From Tyto alba (lineage: Eukaryota; Chordata; Aves; Strigiformes; Tytonidae), in contig NW_024881296.1 in NCBI RefSeq assembly GCF_018691265.1, forward strand, positions 2,937,278 through 3,001,277: a stretch of DNA of 64,000 nt. Reading direction: 5' to 3'. A program made the position numbers and the translations under genes. This document shows positions 26,859-40,026 of this stretch, piece after piece (position 1 is the first letter of the stretch; the number at the start of each line of letters is the position of its first letter). The notes beneath the pieces are model-generated. The model was not told where the DNA came from and ran no database searches. It worked only from the letters and a program-made list of their open reading frames with translations.

Positions 26859-28204
26859 CTCCCCGGAGGAGCTGTTGACCTCCCCGCCCCAGAGGAGCGC
26901 AGCACGGCTCTTCTTGCAGCCCCTCATTGCGCCGCCTGGGAGGAGCCCGTCGTTGTGTCGTGCTGGAGGAGCTGTTTGTCACGCCGTCCAAGAGGAGCCG
27001 TTCAGCGTGCCGCCCCGCGGAGGCCCTCGCCGTGCTGCAGCAGAGAAGGTGTTCAGCACGAGCCCCGGCAGGCTCCTTCATCACGCCGCCCTCGGGGAGC
27101 CTTTCACCGCTTTGCACCGGAGGAGTCCTTCGCCATCCCTCATTCCTGCCTGGGAGGAGCACTTCACTGCGCTGTGAAGGAGGAACCCTGCAGCACGTCT
27201 TGCCAGCGGAGACCTTCATCCTAGCTGGCCCAGAGCAGCCCTTCCCCGTGTCATGCCGGAGGAGCCCTTCGCTGCTTCGGGACAGAGGAGCTCTTCGACA
27301 CGTCGCGCTGGAGGAGCCCATCGTTATCCGCATCCCGGGTGAGCCCTTTGCCTTAGCGCCATGACGGAGAAGCCCTTCACCATCGTGTTGGCCGGAGGGA
27401 GCCCTTTACTGCATCGTGACACAGGAGCCCTTCATCATCTCTGCCACAGACGAGCCCTTCTCCATGCCGCCCACGAGGATCCCTTCCACCATCACCCCGC
27501 CCAGGAGTCTCCCTGCACTGTGCCGCCCTGGATGGCGCCCGTCATCCTCCGTGCCACAGAGGAGCCCTTGACCGCATTGCCCCTGAGGAGCCCCTCATCT
27601 CAAGCCCTCATCACGCTGCCCCTGAGCCCTTCTCTGCATCATACCAGAGGAGCACTTCACTGCAGTGTGATGGAGAAACCCTTCAGCACTTTGCTCCAGA
27701 GGACCCCTTCACTGCGTGCCCAGGAGAAGCCCTTCACTGTCACGCAGTCTCAGAGGAGCCCTTCAGCACATGACCCTGGAGGGAGCACTTGATCGTGTTG
27801 CACCAGACGAGCCCATCATCATCCCCATCCGCTCTGGAGGAGCTGTTCACCGTGCTGCACAGCCATTCCTGAAGCTCTTTACTGCGTTGGACTGGAGGAA
27901 CCCTTCTCCGTGTCGTGACAGAGGAGCCCTTGACCACATGCCTAGGAGGAGTGCTTTAGCACATTGTTCTGGAGGAGCCCATCATCATTCTGACCCTGCA
28001 GGAGCCCGTCTTCGTCTGCACGAGGGAGGAGCCCGTCAGTGTCGTGCCACAGTGGAGGAGCCCCTCGCCATCTTTTTGGCCCAGAGGGAGCTCTTCAGCA
28101 TGTTGTGCGGTAGGAGCCCTTCACCGTGCTGCCCTGGAGGAAAACTTTGGCCTTTGGTGACTCCTGGCATAGTGGAAGGGAGGCACCCGTGTGCAGATCG
28201 CATG
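26859..28204 (+). repeat. GC block 2, unit 6
   Basis: 1346 bp. Differs from unit 7 by one C at about 27014 and one T at about 27832. Confidence 0.9.
28010..28063 (+). repeat. Variable 27 bp element cluster, unit 6
   Basis: Elements a then c, 54 bp. Confidence 0.88.
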
Positions 28205-29809
28205 GTATGTATTGTCTGGTAAGTATCGCATTGTGTTTTCTGTTGTAGGGTACTTCCTCGTACTTTATTTTGTATTGCCTTTGATGTATTGTGCTCTGCA
28301 TTGTGTTTTTTTTATTATGCGTGTTTTATCGTGTGGTAATTGCTGTAGATCTTGTGCTGCGTTATTTTGTATGTATTGTGCTGTGTGTTGTGTATTGTAG
28401 CATATCTTGCATTGTAGCATATGGTTTGGTATTTATTGCGTGTATTGTATGGTATGGTAAGGTATGTGTTTGATGGTATGGAAAGTATTGTGTGGTATGT
28501 ATGATATGTATCAAGTATCTTATTGTTTGTATTGTACGTTTCGTATTGTTTGTAAGTATTGTATGTATAGTATTTTGTGTTGTCTTTCTGCCTTGCGTTT
28601 GTATTCTAATTTGTATTCTATTGCTCTTGTATGTACGGCACGGTATTTAATGTAGGTGTTGTCTGTAACGCATTGTACCGGGTTGCGTTGTAGGTACAGT
28701 ATGGTATTTGTTGTATGGCAAGGTCCTTACCATACCATGCAGTACGTACAATATGTATTGTATTTTACATGTTACGAAGTGTTTTCTGTAGTTTATGTAT
28801 TTTACTGTACGTATGGTATTGTTCTACTGCTCGTGTTGTATTGCTTGTATGGTAGGTATTGTACTGGTTGTATCTGTTATTGTATGTGTGATGTGGTATT
28901 GCAGGTGTTTTGTGGCACTGTACTCTGTGTGTTGTATGGTGCGGATTGTGTAGTATGTATTGTATTTTGTATTGCCTTTTATGTACTTTATTGGGTATGG
29001 AAATTTGTCTTTCTTTGGTAAGATATTTTTTATTGCCTTGGATTTGGTATTGAACTGTCTTTAAAATGTTAAAGTATTGGAGAGCTCGTATTGCACTTCA
29101 GTTTGTTTGTGTTGTACAATGGTATTGTGCACTATTTTGTGCAAGAGTCTGTACAATAGGACTCGTATTCTGTAGCGTGTTCCGTGGTGGTAGCGGGATT
29201 GGGTGGAATGAGTCCTACAGGTGGAGTTCTGGGATGGAGGGCTGTAGTGTGTCTTGTGTGTATGGTATTTCGTATGGCACTGTATTTTTTGTGTTGTAGT
29301 ATTTGTATTGCATTGTGTACGGTGTTCTGTATTGTGTGTATTTTACGCGTTGTGCTTTACTGTACAGGGCTGTATGCATGCTGTTGTCTGTATGGTGATG
29401 TATCTGTTGTGTCGTGTTGTTTGTATTTCGTGTGGCTTTGTATTCTGTATTGTACGCACTGTTGTGTTATATTTTGCATTGTCTGTATTTTATTTCGTAT
29501 TGCATGTGTATTTCATTTTCCAGGTTGTGTTTTGTGTATCATCTGGCATGCTATTCCTTGTATGTATCGTGTGGTTTTGCACCGTGCAGTTTGTGATGTG
29601 CTCGGTATTGTAGTGTATTTTGTATTAGGTGATACCTGTTGTGTTTTATGGTAGGCAGAGTGATGTATTTTGTACTGTGTTGTCTGTGTTGTATTTTGCC
29701 TCATGGTGCCTTGTATGTATTTCCTGTGTTGTGTTTCGTTGCACGTATGGTCCGTATGGTAGGCATTGTATGGTGTGGGTCGCATTGTATCGTAGGTTTT
29801 TAATGTGTG

Positions 29810-30135
29810 CCTTCCCGGAGGAGCCTTTTACCATTGCGCCGCCCCTGGAGGAGCCAGCCCTTCACCGCCCCCGCGGAGCCCATCGTCTCACCAGCCCACA
29901 GGAACTGCTCACCGTGCCTCCCAGAGGAACTCTTCATCGCGCCACGCAGCTCTTGCTACGGCCCACTGTCGCACCGTCCCGGAGCAGCTCTTCATCATGT
30001 GCCCGGCTCTTCTTGGAGGCCTGGAGGGCACTGCCCTGGAGGAGCCGTTCCCCTTGGTGCCCGGGAGGAGGCCTTCACCGCGCTGCGCCAGAGGAGCCCA
30101 TCGTCGTGCCTGCCCCGGAGAATGTCTGCATGGGG
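29810..30135 (+). repeat. GC block 1, unit 7
   Basis: 326 bp. One C is lost in GCCTCCCAGAGG at about 29920. Confidence 0.9.
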
Positions 30136-31797
30136 TCTTGACGTGTTGCCTTCTTTTGTGGGGGATGGTGTTTATTGTTTTGTATTGTATGGTACGTATT
30201 CGGGTGGCTGGTATTCTTTGTACGTTGTATTCCTTGTATTCTGAACTGTATTGTAGTTTGTGTTGCGTGTATTGTATGTGTTGTGTTGTAGGGCATGGTA
30301 TTTATGGTACTGCAGGTGCTGTGCCGTAACCTATGTTATTTATTGTATGTATGGTATTGTATAATGTGGTGGTTTCATGATGTCGTGTCCTGTATTCTAT
30401 TGTGCATTCTCTTGTATTTTCTTTTTGTTTGTGTACTGCTTTTTGTATTGTGTATTGGACTTTGTTGTATTTTGGGTATTGTATTTTATATTGTGGACTG
30501 TATTTTGTATTGCTCTGTGTATGCTGAGTATTACGTTGTATGGTAGGTATGGTATGGTGTGTACTGTAGGGTACGCTTTGTATTCCATGCTAGGTGCCGT
30601 ACAGTACTGTATATCTTGTGCTGTATTGTATTTTGCATTGTGTTGCATGTGTTGTATGGTGTGTATTTTACTGTCTGGTATGTATTGTATTTTGTATTGG
30701 ATAGTTTTTTTGTGTTGTATGTGCTGTTTAGTATGGCGTGGTATTGTATTTGTTGCCTTGTCTTGTATTTTGTCTGGTAATTTATGCATTGTGTATGTTG
30801 TGTCTGCTTTGTGTGTGGCATGTATAATACTGTAGTATGTAGGGTATGTCTTCTCTTTTCAGTCGCACTGTAACGCATTGTGTGTATTCCATTGTACGTA
30901 TGGTACTTGATGTCTTTTTATTTTGTACGATAATGTGTTTTGTATAGTGTTGCTCTTTGTATTGTGCTGTAGTTTGTTTTGTGTTGTAGGTTTTGTTATA
31001 CGCTGTGTGGTGCGTCTTATTTTCTGTCTTTATTGCATGTCTTCTGTCTTGCGTTTTGTCTTCCATTGTATTGTATGTATTATTTGTGTGATTTTTTGTC
31101 TTTTATGTGTTGTGTTGTATCTTGAACTTCATCTTATTTTGTATGGTGTATTGTTAATTGTAGTATGTATTGTATGTATGGTATGGTATTTATCGCATTC
31201 CTTTTATTGTCCTTGTGTTTCATATTGTTTTGTGCTTTATTTTGAATTTCGTACGGTACGTATTTTGTTGTTCTGGGTTTTGTATTGTGTGCTGTATGTA
31301 TCGTATGATAGGACATTTATCGTCATTACTGTAGAGTTTCTGTCACAGTACTATGTATTGTCCTGTTTGTTTGTATGGCATGCCTGGTGTTATGTTTTGC
31401 ATTGTATTTTATTTTGTGGTCTGTTTGCCTTTTGCTTCCTGTGTTGTGTTGTCTGTATTGCACGGCATGCTGTGTCTTGTATGTACTGTGTTGTTGCGTG
31501 GTTTGAAATGCACTTGGTATTGTAACGTCTTTTCTACTGTAGCTACTGTGTTTTATTTTCTGGTACGTATTGTAATGTCTTTTGTATTTGATGTTCTGTA
31601 TTGTATGTACAGTCTTTTGTCTTGTGTTTCCGAGCGTGTATTGTACGCGTTGTGTTTCCGGGCATGGTCCGGCACTTATCGTATGGTATGCATTGTATTT
31701 TCCGCCTGGTATGGTAAGGTAGGATGTATCCTATTGACTGTATTGTCTCACGTCTGTCACGTTGTATCGTCCGTCCTGCCTGTTTTGTAATGTACGT

Positions 31798-33145
31798 CTC
31801 CCCGGAGGAGCTGTTGACCTCCCCGCCCCAGAGGAGCGCAGCACGGCTCTTCTTGCAGCCCCTCATTGCGCCGCCTGGGAGGAGCCCGTCGTTGTGTCGT
31901 GCTGGAGGAGCTGTTTGTCACGCCGTCCAAGAGGAGCCGTTCAGCGTGCCGCCCCCGCGGAGGCCCTCGCCGTGCTGCAGCAGAGAAGGTGTTCAGCACG
32001 AGCCCCGGCAGGCTCCTTCATCACGCCGCCCTCGGGGAGCCTTTCACCGCTTTGCACCGGAGGAGTCCTTCGCCATCCCTCATTCCTGCCTGGGAGGAGC
32101 ACTTCACTGCGCTGTGAAGGAGGAACCCTGCAGCACGTCTTGCCAGCGGAGACCTTCATCCTAGCTGGCCCAGAGCAGCCCTTCCCCGTGTCATGCCGGA
32201 GGAGCCCTTCGCTGCTTCGGGACAGAGGAGCTCTTCGACACGTCGCGCTGGAGGAGCCCATCGTTATCCGCATCCCGGGTGAGCCCTTTGCCTTAGCGCC
32301 ATGACGGAGAAGCCCTTCACCATCGTGTTGGCCGGAGGGAGCCCTTTACTGCATCGTGACACAGGAGCCCTTCATCATCTCTGCCACAGACGAGCCCTTC
32401 TCCATGCCGCCCACGAGGATCCCTTCCACCATCACCCCGCCCAGGAGTCTCCCTGCACTGTGCCGCCCTGGATGGCGCCCGTCATCCTCCGTGCCACAGA
32501 GGAGCCCTTGACCGCATTGCCCCTGAGGAGCCCCTCATCTCAAGCCCTCATCACGCTGCCCCTGAGCCCTTCTCTGCATCATACCAGAGGAGCACTTCAC
32601 TGCAGTGTGATGGAGAAACCCTTCAGCACTTTGCTCCAGAGGACCCCTTCACTGCGTGCCCAGGAGAAGCCCTTCACTGTCACGCAGTCTCAGAGGAGCC
32701 CTTCAGCACATGACCCTGGAGGGAGCACTTGATCGTGTTGCACCAGACGAGCCCATCATCATCCCCATCCGCTTCTGGAGGAGCTGTTCACCGTGCTGCA
32801 CAGCCATTCCTGAAGCTCTTTACTGCGTTGGACTGGAGGAACCCTTCTCCGTGTCGTGACAGAGGAGCCCTTGACCACATGCCTAGGAGGAGTGCTTTAG
32901 CACATTGTTCTGGAGGAGCCCATCATCATTCTGACCCTGCAGGAGCCCGTCTTCGTCTGCACGAGGGAGGAGCCCGTCAGTGTCGTGCCACAGTGGAGGA
33001 GCCCCTCGCCATCTTTTTGGCCCAGAGGGAGCTCTTCAGCATGTTGTGCGGTAGGAGCCCTTCACCGTGCTGCCCTGGAGGAAAACTTTGGCCTTTGGTG
33101 ACTCCTGGCATAGTGGAAGGGAGGCACCCGTGTGCAGATCGCATG
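31798..33145 (+). repeat. GC block 2, unit 7
   Basis: 1348 bp, the modal form of zone 2. Confidence 0.9.
32951..33004 (+). repeat. Variable 27 bp element cluster, unit 7
   Basis: Elements a then c, 54 bp. Confidence 0.88.
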
Positions 33146-34753
33146 GTATGTATTGTCTGGTAAGTATCGCATTGTGTTTTCTGTTGTAGGGTACTTCCTC
33201 GTACTTTATTTTGTATTGCCTTTGATGTATTGTGCTCTGCATTGTGTTTTTTTTTATTATGCGTGTTTTATCGTGTGGTAATTGCTGTAGATCTTGTGCT
33301 GCGTTATTTTGTATGTATTGTGCTGTGTGTTGTGTATTGTAGCATATCTTGCATTGTAGCATATGGTTTGGTATTTATTGCGTGTATTGTATGGTATGGT
33401 AAGGTATGTGTTTGATGGTATGGAAAGTATTGTGTGGTATGTATGATATGTATCAAGTATCTTATTGTTTGTATTGTACGTTTCGTATTGTTTGTAAGTA
33501 TTGTATGTATAGTATTTTGTGTTGTCTTTCTGCCTTGCGTTTGTATTCTAATTTGTATTCTATTGCTCCTTGTATGTACGGCACGGTATTTAATGTAGGT
33601 GTTGTCTGTAACGCATTGTACCGGGTTGCGTTGTAGGTACAGTATGGTATTTGTTGTATGGCAAGGTCCTTACCATACCATGCAGTACGTACAATATGTA
33701 TTGTATTTTACATGTTACGAAGTGTTTTCTGTAGTTTATGTATTTTACTGTACGTATGGTATGTGTTCTACTGCTCGTGTTGTATTGCTTGTATGGTAGG
33801 TATTGTACTGGTTGTATCTGTTATTGTATGTGTGATGTGGTATTGCAGGTGTTTTGTGGCACTGTACTCTGTGTGTTGTATGGTGCGGATTGTGTAGTAT
33901 GTATTGTATTTTGTATTGCCTTTTATGTACTTTATTGGGTATGGAAATTTGTCTTTCTTTGGTAAGATATTTTATTGCCTTGGATTTGGTATTGAACTGT
34001 CTTTAAAATGTTTTAAGTATTGGAGAGCTCGTATTGCACTTCAGTTTGTTCTGTGTTGTACAATGGTATTGTGCACTATTTTGTGCAAGAGTCTGTACAA
34101 TAGGACTCGTATTCTGTAGCGTGTTCCGTGGTGGTAGCGGGATTGGGTGGAATGAGTCCTACAGGTGGAGTTCTGGGATGGAGGGCTGTAGTGTGTCTTG
34201 TGTGTATGGTATTTCGTATGGCACTGTATTTTTTGTGTTGTAGTATTTGTATTGCATTGTGTGTACGGTGTTCTGTATTGTGTATTTTACGCGTTGTGCT
34301 TTACTGTACAGGGCTGTATGCATGCTGTTGTCTGTATGGTGATGTATCTGTTGTGTCGTGTTGTTTGTATTTCGTGTGGCTTTGTATTCTGTATTGTACG
34401 CACTGTTGTGTTATATTTTGCATTGTCTGTATTTTATTTCGTATTGCATGTGTATTTCATTTTCCAGGTTGTGTTTTGTGTATCATCTGGCATGCTATTC
34501 CTTGTATGTATCGTGTGGTTTTGCACGTGCAGTTTGTGATGTGCTCGGTATTGTAGTGTATTTTGTATTAGGTGATACCTGTTGTGTTTTATGGTAGGCA
34601 GAGTGATGTATTTTGTACTGTGTTGTCTGTGTTGTATTTTGCCTCATGGTGCCTTGTATGTATTTCCTGTGTTGTGTTTCGTTGCACGTATGGTCCGTAT
34701 GGTAGGCATTGTATGGTGTGGGTCGCATTGTATCGTAGGTTTTGTAATGTGTG

Positions 34754-35079
34754 CCTTCCCGGAGGAGCCTTTTACCATTGCGCCGCCCCTGGAGGAGCCA
34801 GCCCTTCACCGCCCCCGCGGAGCCCATCGTCTCACCAGCCCACAGGAACTGCTCACCGTGCCTCCCCAGAGGAACTCTTCATCGCGCCACGCAGCTCTTG
34901 CTACGGCCCACTGTCGCACCGTCCCGGAGCAGCTCTTCATCATGTGCCCGGCTCTTCTTGGAGGCCTGGAGGGCACTGCCCTGGAGGAGCCGTTCCCCTT
35001 GGTGCCCGGGAGGAGCCTTCACCGCGCTGCGCCAGAGGAGCCCATCGTCGTGCCTGCCCCGGAGAATGTCTGCATGGGG
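34754..35079 (+). repeat. GC block 1, unit 8
   Basis: 326 bp. One G is lost in GGGAGGAGCCTTC at about 35012. Confidence 0.9.
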
Positions 35080-36744
35080 TGTCTTGACGTGTTGCCTTCT
35101 TTTGTGGGGGATGGTGTTTATTGTTTTGTATTGTATGGTACGTATTCGGGTGGCTGGTATTCTTTGTACGTTGTATTCCTTGTATTCTGAACTGTATTGT
35201 AGTTTGTGTTGCGTGTATTGTATGTGTTGTGTTGTAGGGCATGGTATTTATGGTACTGCAGGTGCTGTGCCGTAACCTATGTTATTTATTGTATGTATGG
35301 TATTGTATAATGTGGTGGTTTCATGATGTCGTGTCCTGTATTCTATTGTGCATTCTCTTGTATTTTCTTTTTGTTTGTGTACTGCTTTTTATTGTGTATT
35401 GGACTTTGTTGTATTTTGGGTATTGTATTTTATATTGTGGACTGTATTTTGTATTGCTCTGTGTATGCTGAGTATTACGTTGTATGGTAGGTATGGTATG
35501 GTGTGTACTGTAGGGTATGCTTTGTATTCCATGCTAGGTGCCGTACAGTACTGTATATCTTGTGCTGTATTGTATTTTGCATTGTGTTGCATGTGTTGTA
35601 TGGTGTGTATTTTACTGTCTGGTATGTATTGTATTTTGTATTGGATAGTTTTTTGTGTTGTATGTGCTGTTTAGTATGGCGTGGTATTGTATTTGTTGCC
35701 TTGTCTTGTATTTTGTCTGGTAATTTATGCATTGTGTATGTTGTGTCTGCTTTGTGTGTGGCATGTATAATACTGTAGTATGTAGGGTATGTCTTCTCTT
35801 TTCAGTCGCACTGTAACGCATTGTGTGTATTCCATTGTACGTATGGTACTTGATGTCTTTTATGTCATATGTACGATAATGTTTTGTATAGTGTTGCTCT
35901 TTGTATTGTGCTGTAGTTTGTTTTGTGTTGTAGGTTTTGTTATACGCTGTGTGGTGCGTCTTATTTTCTGTCTTTATTGCATGTCTTCTGTCTTGCGTTT
36001 TGTCTTCCATTGTATTGTATGTATTATTTGTGTGATTTTTTGTCTTTTATGTGTTGTGTTGTATGTCTTGAACTTCATCTTATTTTGTATGGTGTATTGT
36101 TAATTGTAGTATGTATTGTATGTATGGTATGGTATTTATCGCATTCCTTTTATCGTCCTTGTGTTTCATATTGTTTTGTGCTTTATTTTGAATTTCGTAC
36201 GGTACGTATTTTGTTGTTCTGGGTTTTGTATTGTGTGCTGTATGTATCGTATGATAGGACATTTATCGTCATTACTGTAGAGTTTCTGTCACAGTACTAT
36301 GTATTGTCCTGTTTGTTTGTATGGCATGCCTGGTGTTATGTTTTGCATTGTATTTTATTTTGTGGTCTGTTTGCCTTTTGCTTCCTGTGTTGTGTTGTCT
36401 GTATTGCACGGCATGCTGTGTCTTGTATGTAATGTGTTGTGTTGCGTGGTTTGAAATGCACTTGGTATTGTAACGTCTTTTCTACTGTAGCTACTGTGTT
36501 TTTTTTCTGGTACGTATGGTAATGTCTTTTGTATTTGATGTTCTGTATTGTATGTACAGTCTTTTGTCTTGTGTTTCCGAGCGTGTATTGTACGCGTTGT
36601 GTTTCCGGGCATGGTCCGGCACTTATCGTATGGTATGCATTGTATTTTCCGCCTGGTATGGTAAGGTAGGATGTATCCTATTGACTGTATTGTCTCACGT
36701 CTGTCACGTTGTATCGTCCGTCCTGCCTGTTTTGTAATGTACGT

Positions 36745-38092
36745 CTCCCCGGAGGAGCTGTTGACCTCCCCGCCCCAGAGGAGCGCAGCACGGCTCTTCT
36801 TGCAGCCCCTCATTGCGCCGCCTGGGAGGAGCCCGTCGTTGTGTCGTGCTGGAGGAGCTGTTTGTCACGCCGTCCAAGAGGAGCCGTTCAGCGTGCCGCC
36901 CCCGCGGAGGCCCTCGCCGTGCTGCAGCAGAGAAGGTGTTCAGCACGAGCCCCGGCAGGCTCCTTCATCACGCCGCCCTCGGGGAGCCTTTCACCGCTTT
37001 GCACCGGAGGAGTCCTTCGCCATCCCTCATTCCTGCCTGGGAGGAGCACTTCACTGCGCTGTGAAGGAGGAACCCTGCAGCACGTCTTGCCAGCGGAGAC
37101 CTTCATCCTAGCTGGCCCAGAGCAGCCCTTCCCCGTGTCATGCCGGAGGAGCCCTTCGCTGCTTCGGGACAGAGGAGCTCTTCGACACGTCGCGCTGGAG
37201 GAGCCCATCGTTATCCGCATCCCGGGTGAGCCCTTTGCCTTAGCGCCATGACGGAGAAGCCCTTCACCATCGTGTTGGCCGGAGGGAGCCCTTTACTGCA
37301 TCGTGACACAGGAGCCCTTCATCATCTCTGCCACAGACGAGCCCTTCTCCATGCCGCCCACGAGGATCCCTTCCACCATCACCCCGCCCAGGAGTCTCCC
37401 TGCACTGTGCCGCCCTGGATGGCGCCCGTCATCCTCCGTGCCACAGAGGAGCCCTTGACCGCATTGCCCCTGAGGAGCCCCTCATCTCAAGCCCTCATCA
37501 CGCTGCCCCTGAGCCCTTCTCTGCATCATACCAGAGGAGCACTTCACTGCAGTGTGATGGAGAAACCCTTCAGCACTTTGCTCCAGAGGACCCCTTCACT
37601 GCGTGCCCAGGAGAAGCCCTTCACTGTCACGCAGTCTCAGAGGAGCCCTTCAGCACATGACCCTGGAGGGAGCACTTGATCGTGTTGCACCAGACGAGCC
37701 CATCATCATCCCCATCCGCTTCTGGAGGAGCTGTTCACCGTGCTGCACAGCCATTCCTGAAGCTCTTTACTGCGTTGGACTGGAGGAACCCTTCTCCGTG
37801 TCGTGACAGAGGAGCCCTTGACCACATGCCTAGGAGGAGTGCTTTAGCACATTGTTCTGGAGGAGCCCATCATCATTCTGACCCTGCAGGAGCCCGTCTT
37901 CGTCTGCACGAGGGAGGAGCCCGTCAGTGTCGTGCCACAGTGGAGGAGCCCCTCGCCATCTTTTTGGCCCAGAGGGAGCTCTTCAGCATGTTGTGCGGTA
38001 GGAGCCCTTCACCGTGCTGCCCTGGAGGAAAACTTTGGCCTTTGGTGACTCCTGGCATAGTGGAAGGGAGGCACCCGTGTGCAGATCGCATG
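36745..38092 (+). repeat. GC block 2, unit 8
   Basis: 1348 bp. No difference from unit 7 was seen by eye. Confidence 0.9.
37898..37951 (+). repeat. Variable 27 bp element cluster, unit 8
   Basis: Elements a then c, 54 bp. Confidence 0.88.
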
Positions 38093-39699
38093 GTATGTAT
38101 TGTCTGGTAAGTATCGCATTGTGTTTTCTGTTGTAGGGTACTTCCTCGTACTTTATTTTGTATTGCCTTTGATGTATTGTGCTCTGCATTGTGTTTTTTT
38201 TATTATGCGTGTTTTATCGTGTGGTAATTGCTGTAGATCTTGTGCTGCGTTATTTTGTATGTATTGTGCTGTGTGTTGTGTATTGTAGCATATCTTGCAT
38301 TGTAGCATATGGTTTGGTATTTATTGCGTGTATTGTATGGTATGGTAAGGTATGTGTTTGATGGTATGGAAAGTATTGTGTGGTATGTATGATATGTATC
38401 AAGTATCTTATTGTTTGTATTGTACGTTTCGTATTGTTTGTAAGTATTGTATGTATAGTATTTTGTGTTGTCTTTCTGCCTTGCGTTTGTATTCTAATTT
38501 GTATTCTATTGCTCCTTGTATGTACGGCACGGTATTTAATGTAGGTGTTGTCTGTAACGCATTGTACCGGGTTGCGTTGTAGGTACAGTATGGTATTTGT
38601 TGTATGGCAAGGTCCTTACCATACCATGCAGTACGTACAATATGTATTGTATTTTACATGTTACGAAGTGTTTTCTGTAGTTTATGTATTTTACTGTACG
38701 TATGGTATGTGTTCTACTGCTCGTGTTGTATTGCTTGTATGGTAGGTATTGTACTGGTTGTATCTGTTATTGTATGTGTGATGTGGTATTGCAGGTGTTT
38801 GTGGCACTGTACTCTGTGTGTTGTATGGTGCGGATTGTGTAGTATGTATTGTATTTTGTATTGCCTTTTATGTACTTTATTGGGTATGGAAATTTGTCTT
38901 TCTTTGGTAAGATATTTTATTGCCTTGGATTTGGTATTGAACTGTCTTTAAAATGTTTAAGTATTGGAGAGCTCGTATTGCACTTCAGTTTGTTCTGTGT
39001 TGTACAATGGTATTGTGCACTATTTTGTGCAAGAGTCTGTACAATAGGACTCGTATTCTGTAGCGTGTTCCGTGGTGGTAGCGGGATTGGGTGGAATGAG
39101 TCCTACAGGTGGAGTTCTGGGATGGAGGGCTGTAGTGTGTCTTGTGTGTATGGTATTTCGTATGGCATGTATTTTTTGTGTTGTAGTATTTGTATTGCAT
39201 TGTGTGTACGGTGTTCTGTATTGTGTGTATTTTACGCGTTGTGCTTTACTGTACAGGGCTGTATGCATGCTGTTGTCTGTATGGTGATGTATCTGTTGTG
39301 TCGTGTTGTTTGTATTTCGTGTGGCTTTGTATTCTGTATTGTACGCACTGTTGTGTTATATTTTGCATTGTCTGTATTTTATTTCGTATTGCATGTGTAT
39401 TTCATTTTCCAGGTTGTGTTTTGTGTATCATCTGGCATGCTATTCCTTGTATGTATCGTGTGGTTTTGCACTGTGCAGTTTGTGATGTGCTCGGTATTGT
39501 AGTGTATTTTGTATTAGGTGATACCTGTTGTGTTTTATGGTAGGCAGAGTGATGTATTTTGTACTGTGTTGTCTGTGTTGTATTTTGCCTCATGGTGCCT
39601 TGTATGTATTTCCTGTGTTGTGTTTCGTTGCACGTATGGTCCGTATGGTAGGCATTGTATGGTGTGGGTCGCATTGTATCGTAGGTTTTGTAATGTGTG

Positions 39700-40026
39700 C
39701 CTTCCCGGAGGAGCCTTTTACCATTGCGCCGCCCCTGGAGGAGCCAGCCCTTCACCGCCCCCGCGGAGCCCATCGTCTCACCAGCCCACAGGAACTGCTC
39801 ACCGTGCCTCCCCAGAGGAACTCTTCATCGCGCCACGCAGCTCTTGCTACGGCCCACTGTCGCACCGTCCCGGAGCAGCTCTTCATCATGTGCCCGGCTC
39901 TTCTTGGAGGCCTGGAGGGCACTGCCCTGGAGGAGCCGTTCCCCTTGGTGCCCGGGAGGAGGCCTTCACCGCGCTGCGCCAGAGGAGCCCATCGTCGTGC
40001 CTGCCCCGGAGAATGTCTGCATGGGG
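39700..40026 (+). repeat. GC block 1, unit 9
   Basis: 327 bp, modal form. Confidence 0.9.

Larger units (their letters stand above)
24687..29627 (+). repeat. Macrosatellite unit 6 (4941 bp)
   Basis: Parts: segment A 24687-24868, GC block 1 24869-25195, segment B 25196-26858, GC block 2 26859-28204, segment C 28205-29627. GC block 2 has one C fewer in CCGCCCCGCGG near 27010 and shares CCGCTCTGG with unit 2. Segment C carries the AATGTTAAAG form of the zone-2 deletion. Confidence 0.98.
29628..34570 (+). repeat. Macrosatellite unit 7 (4943 bp)
   Basis: Parts: segment A 29628-29809, GC block 1 29810-30135, segment B 30136-31797, GC block 2 31798-33145, segment C 33146-34570. GC block 1 is flanked by two losses: GGTTTTTAATGTG at its left edge and GGGGTCTTGACG at its right edge. 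It has GGGTACGCTT in segment B, a variant seen again in units 11 and 13, and GCACGTGCAG near its end, shared with unit 9. Confidence 0.98.
34571..39516 (+). repeat. Macrosatellite unit 8 (4946 bp)
   Basis: Parts: segment A 34571-34753, GC block 1 34754-35079, segment B 35080-36744, GC block 2 36745-38092, segment C 38093-39516. Segment B contains a short replaced patch at about 35857-35885 found in no other unit. GC block 1 has GGGAGGAGCCTTC, losing a G. Confidence 0.98.
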
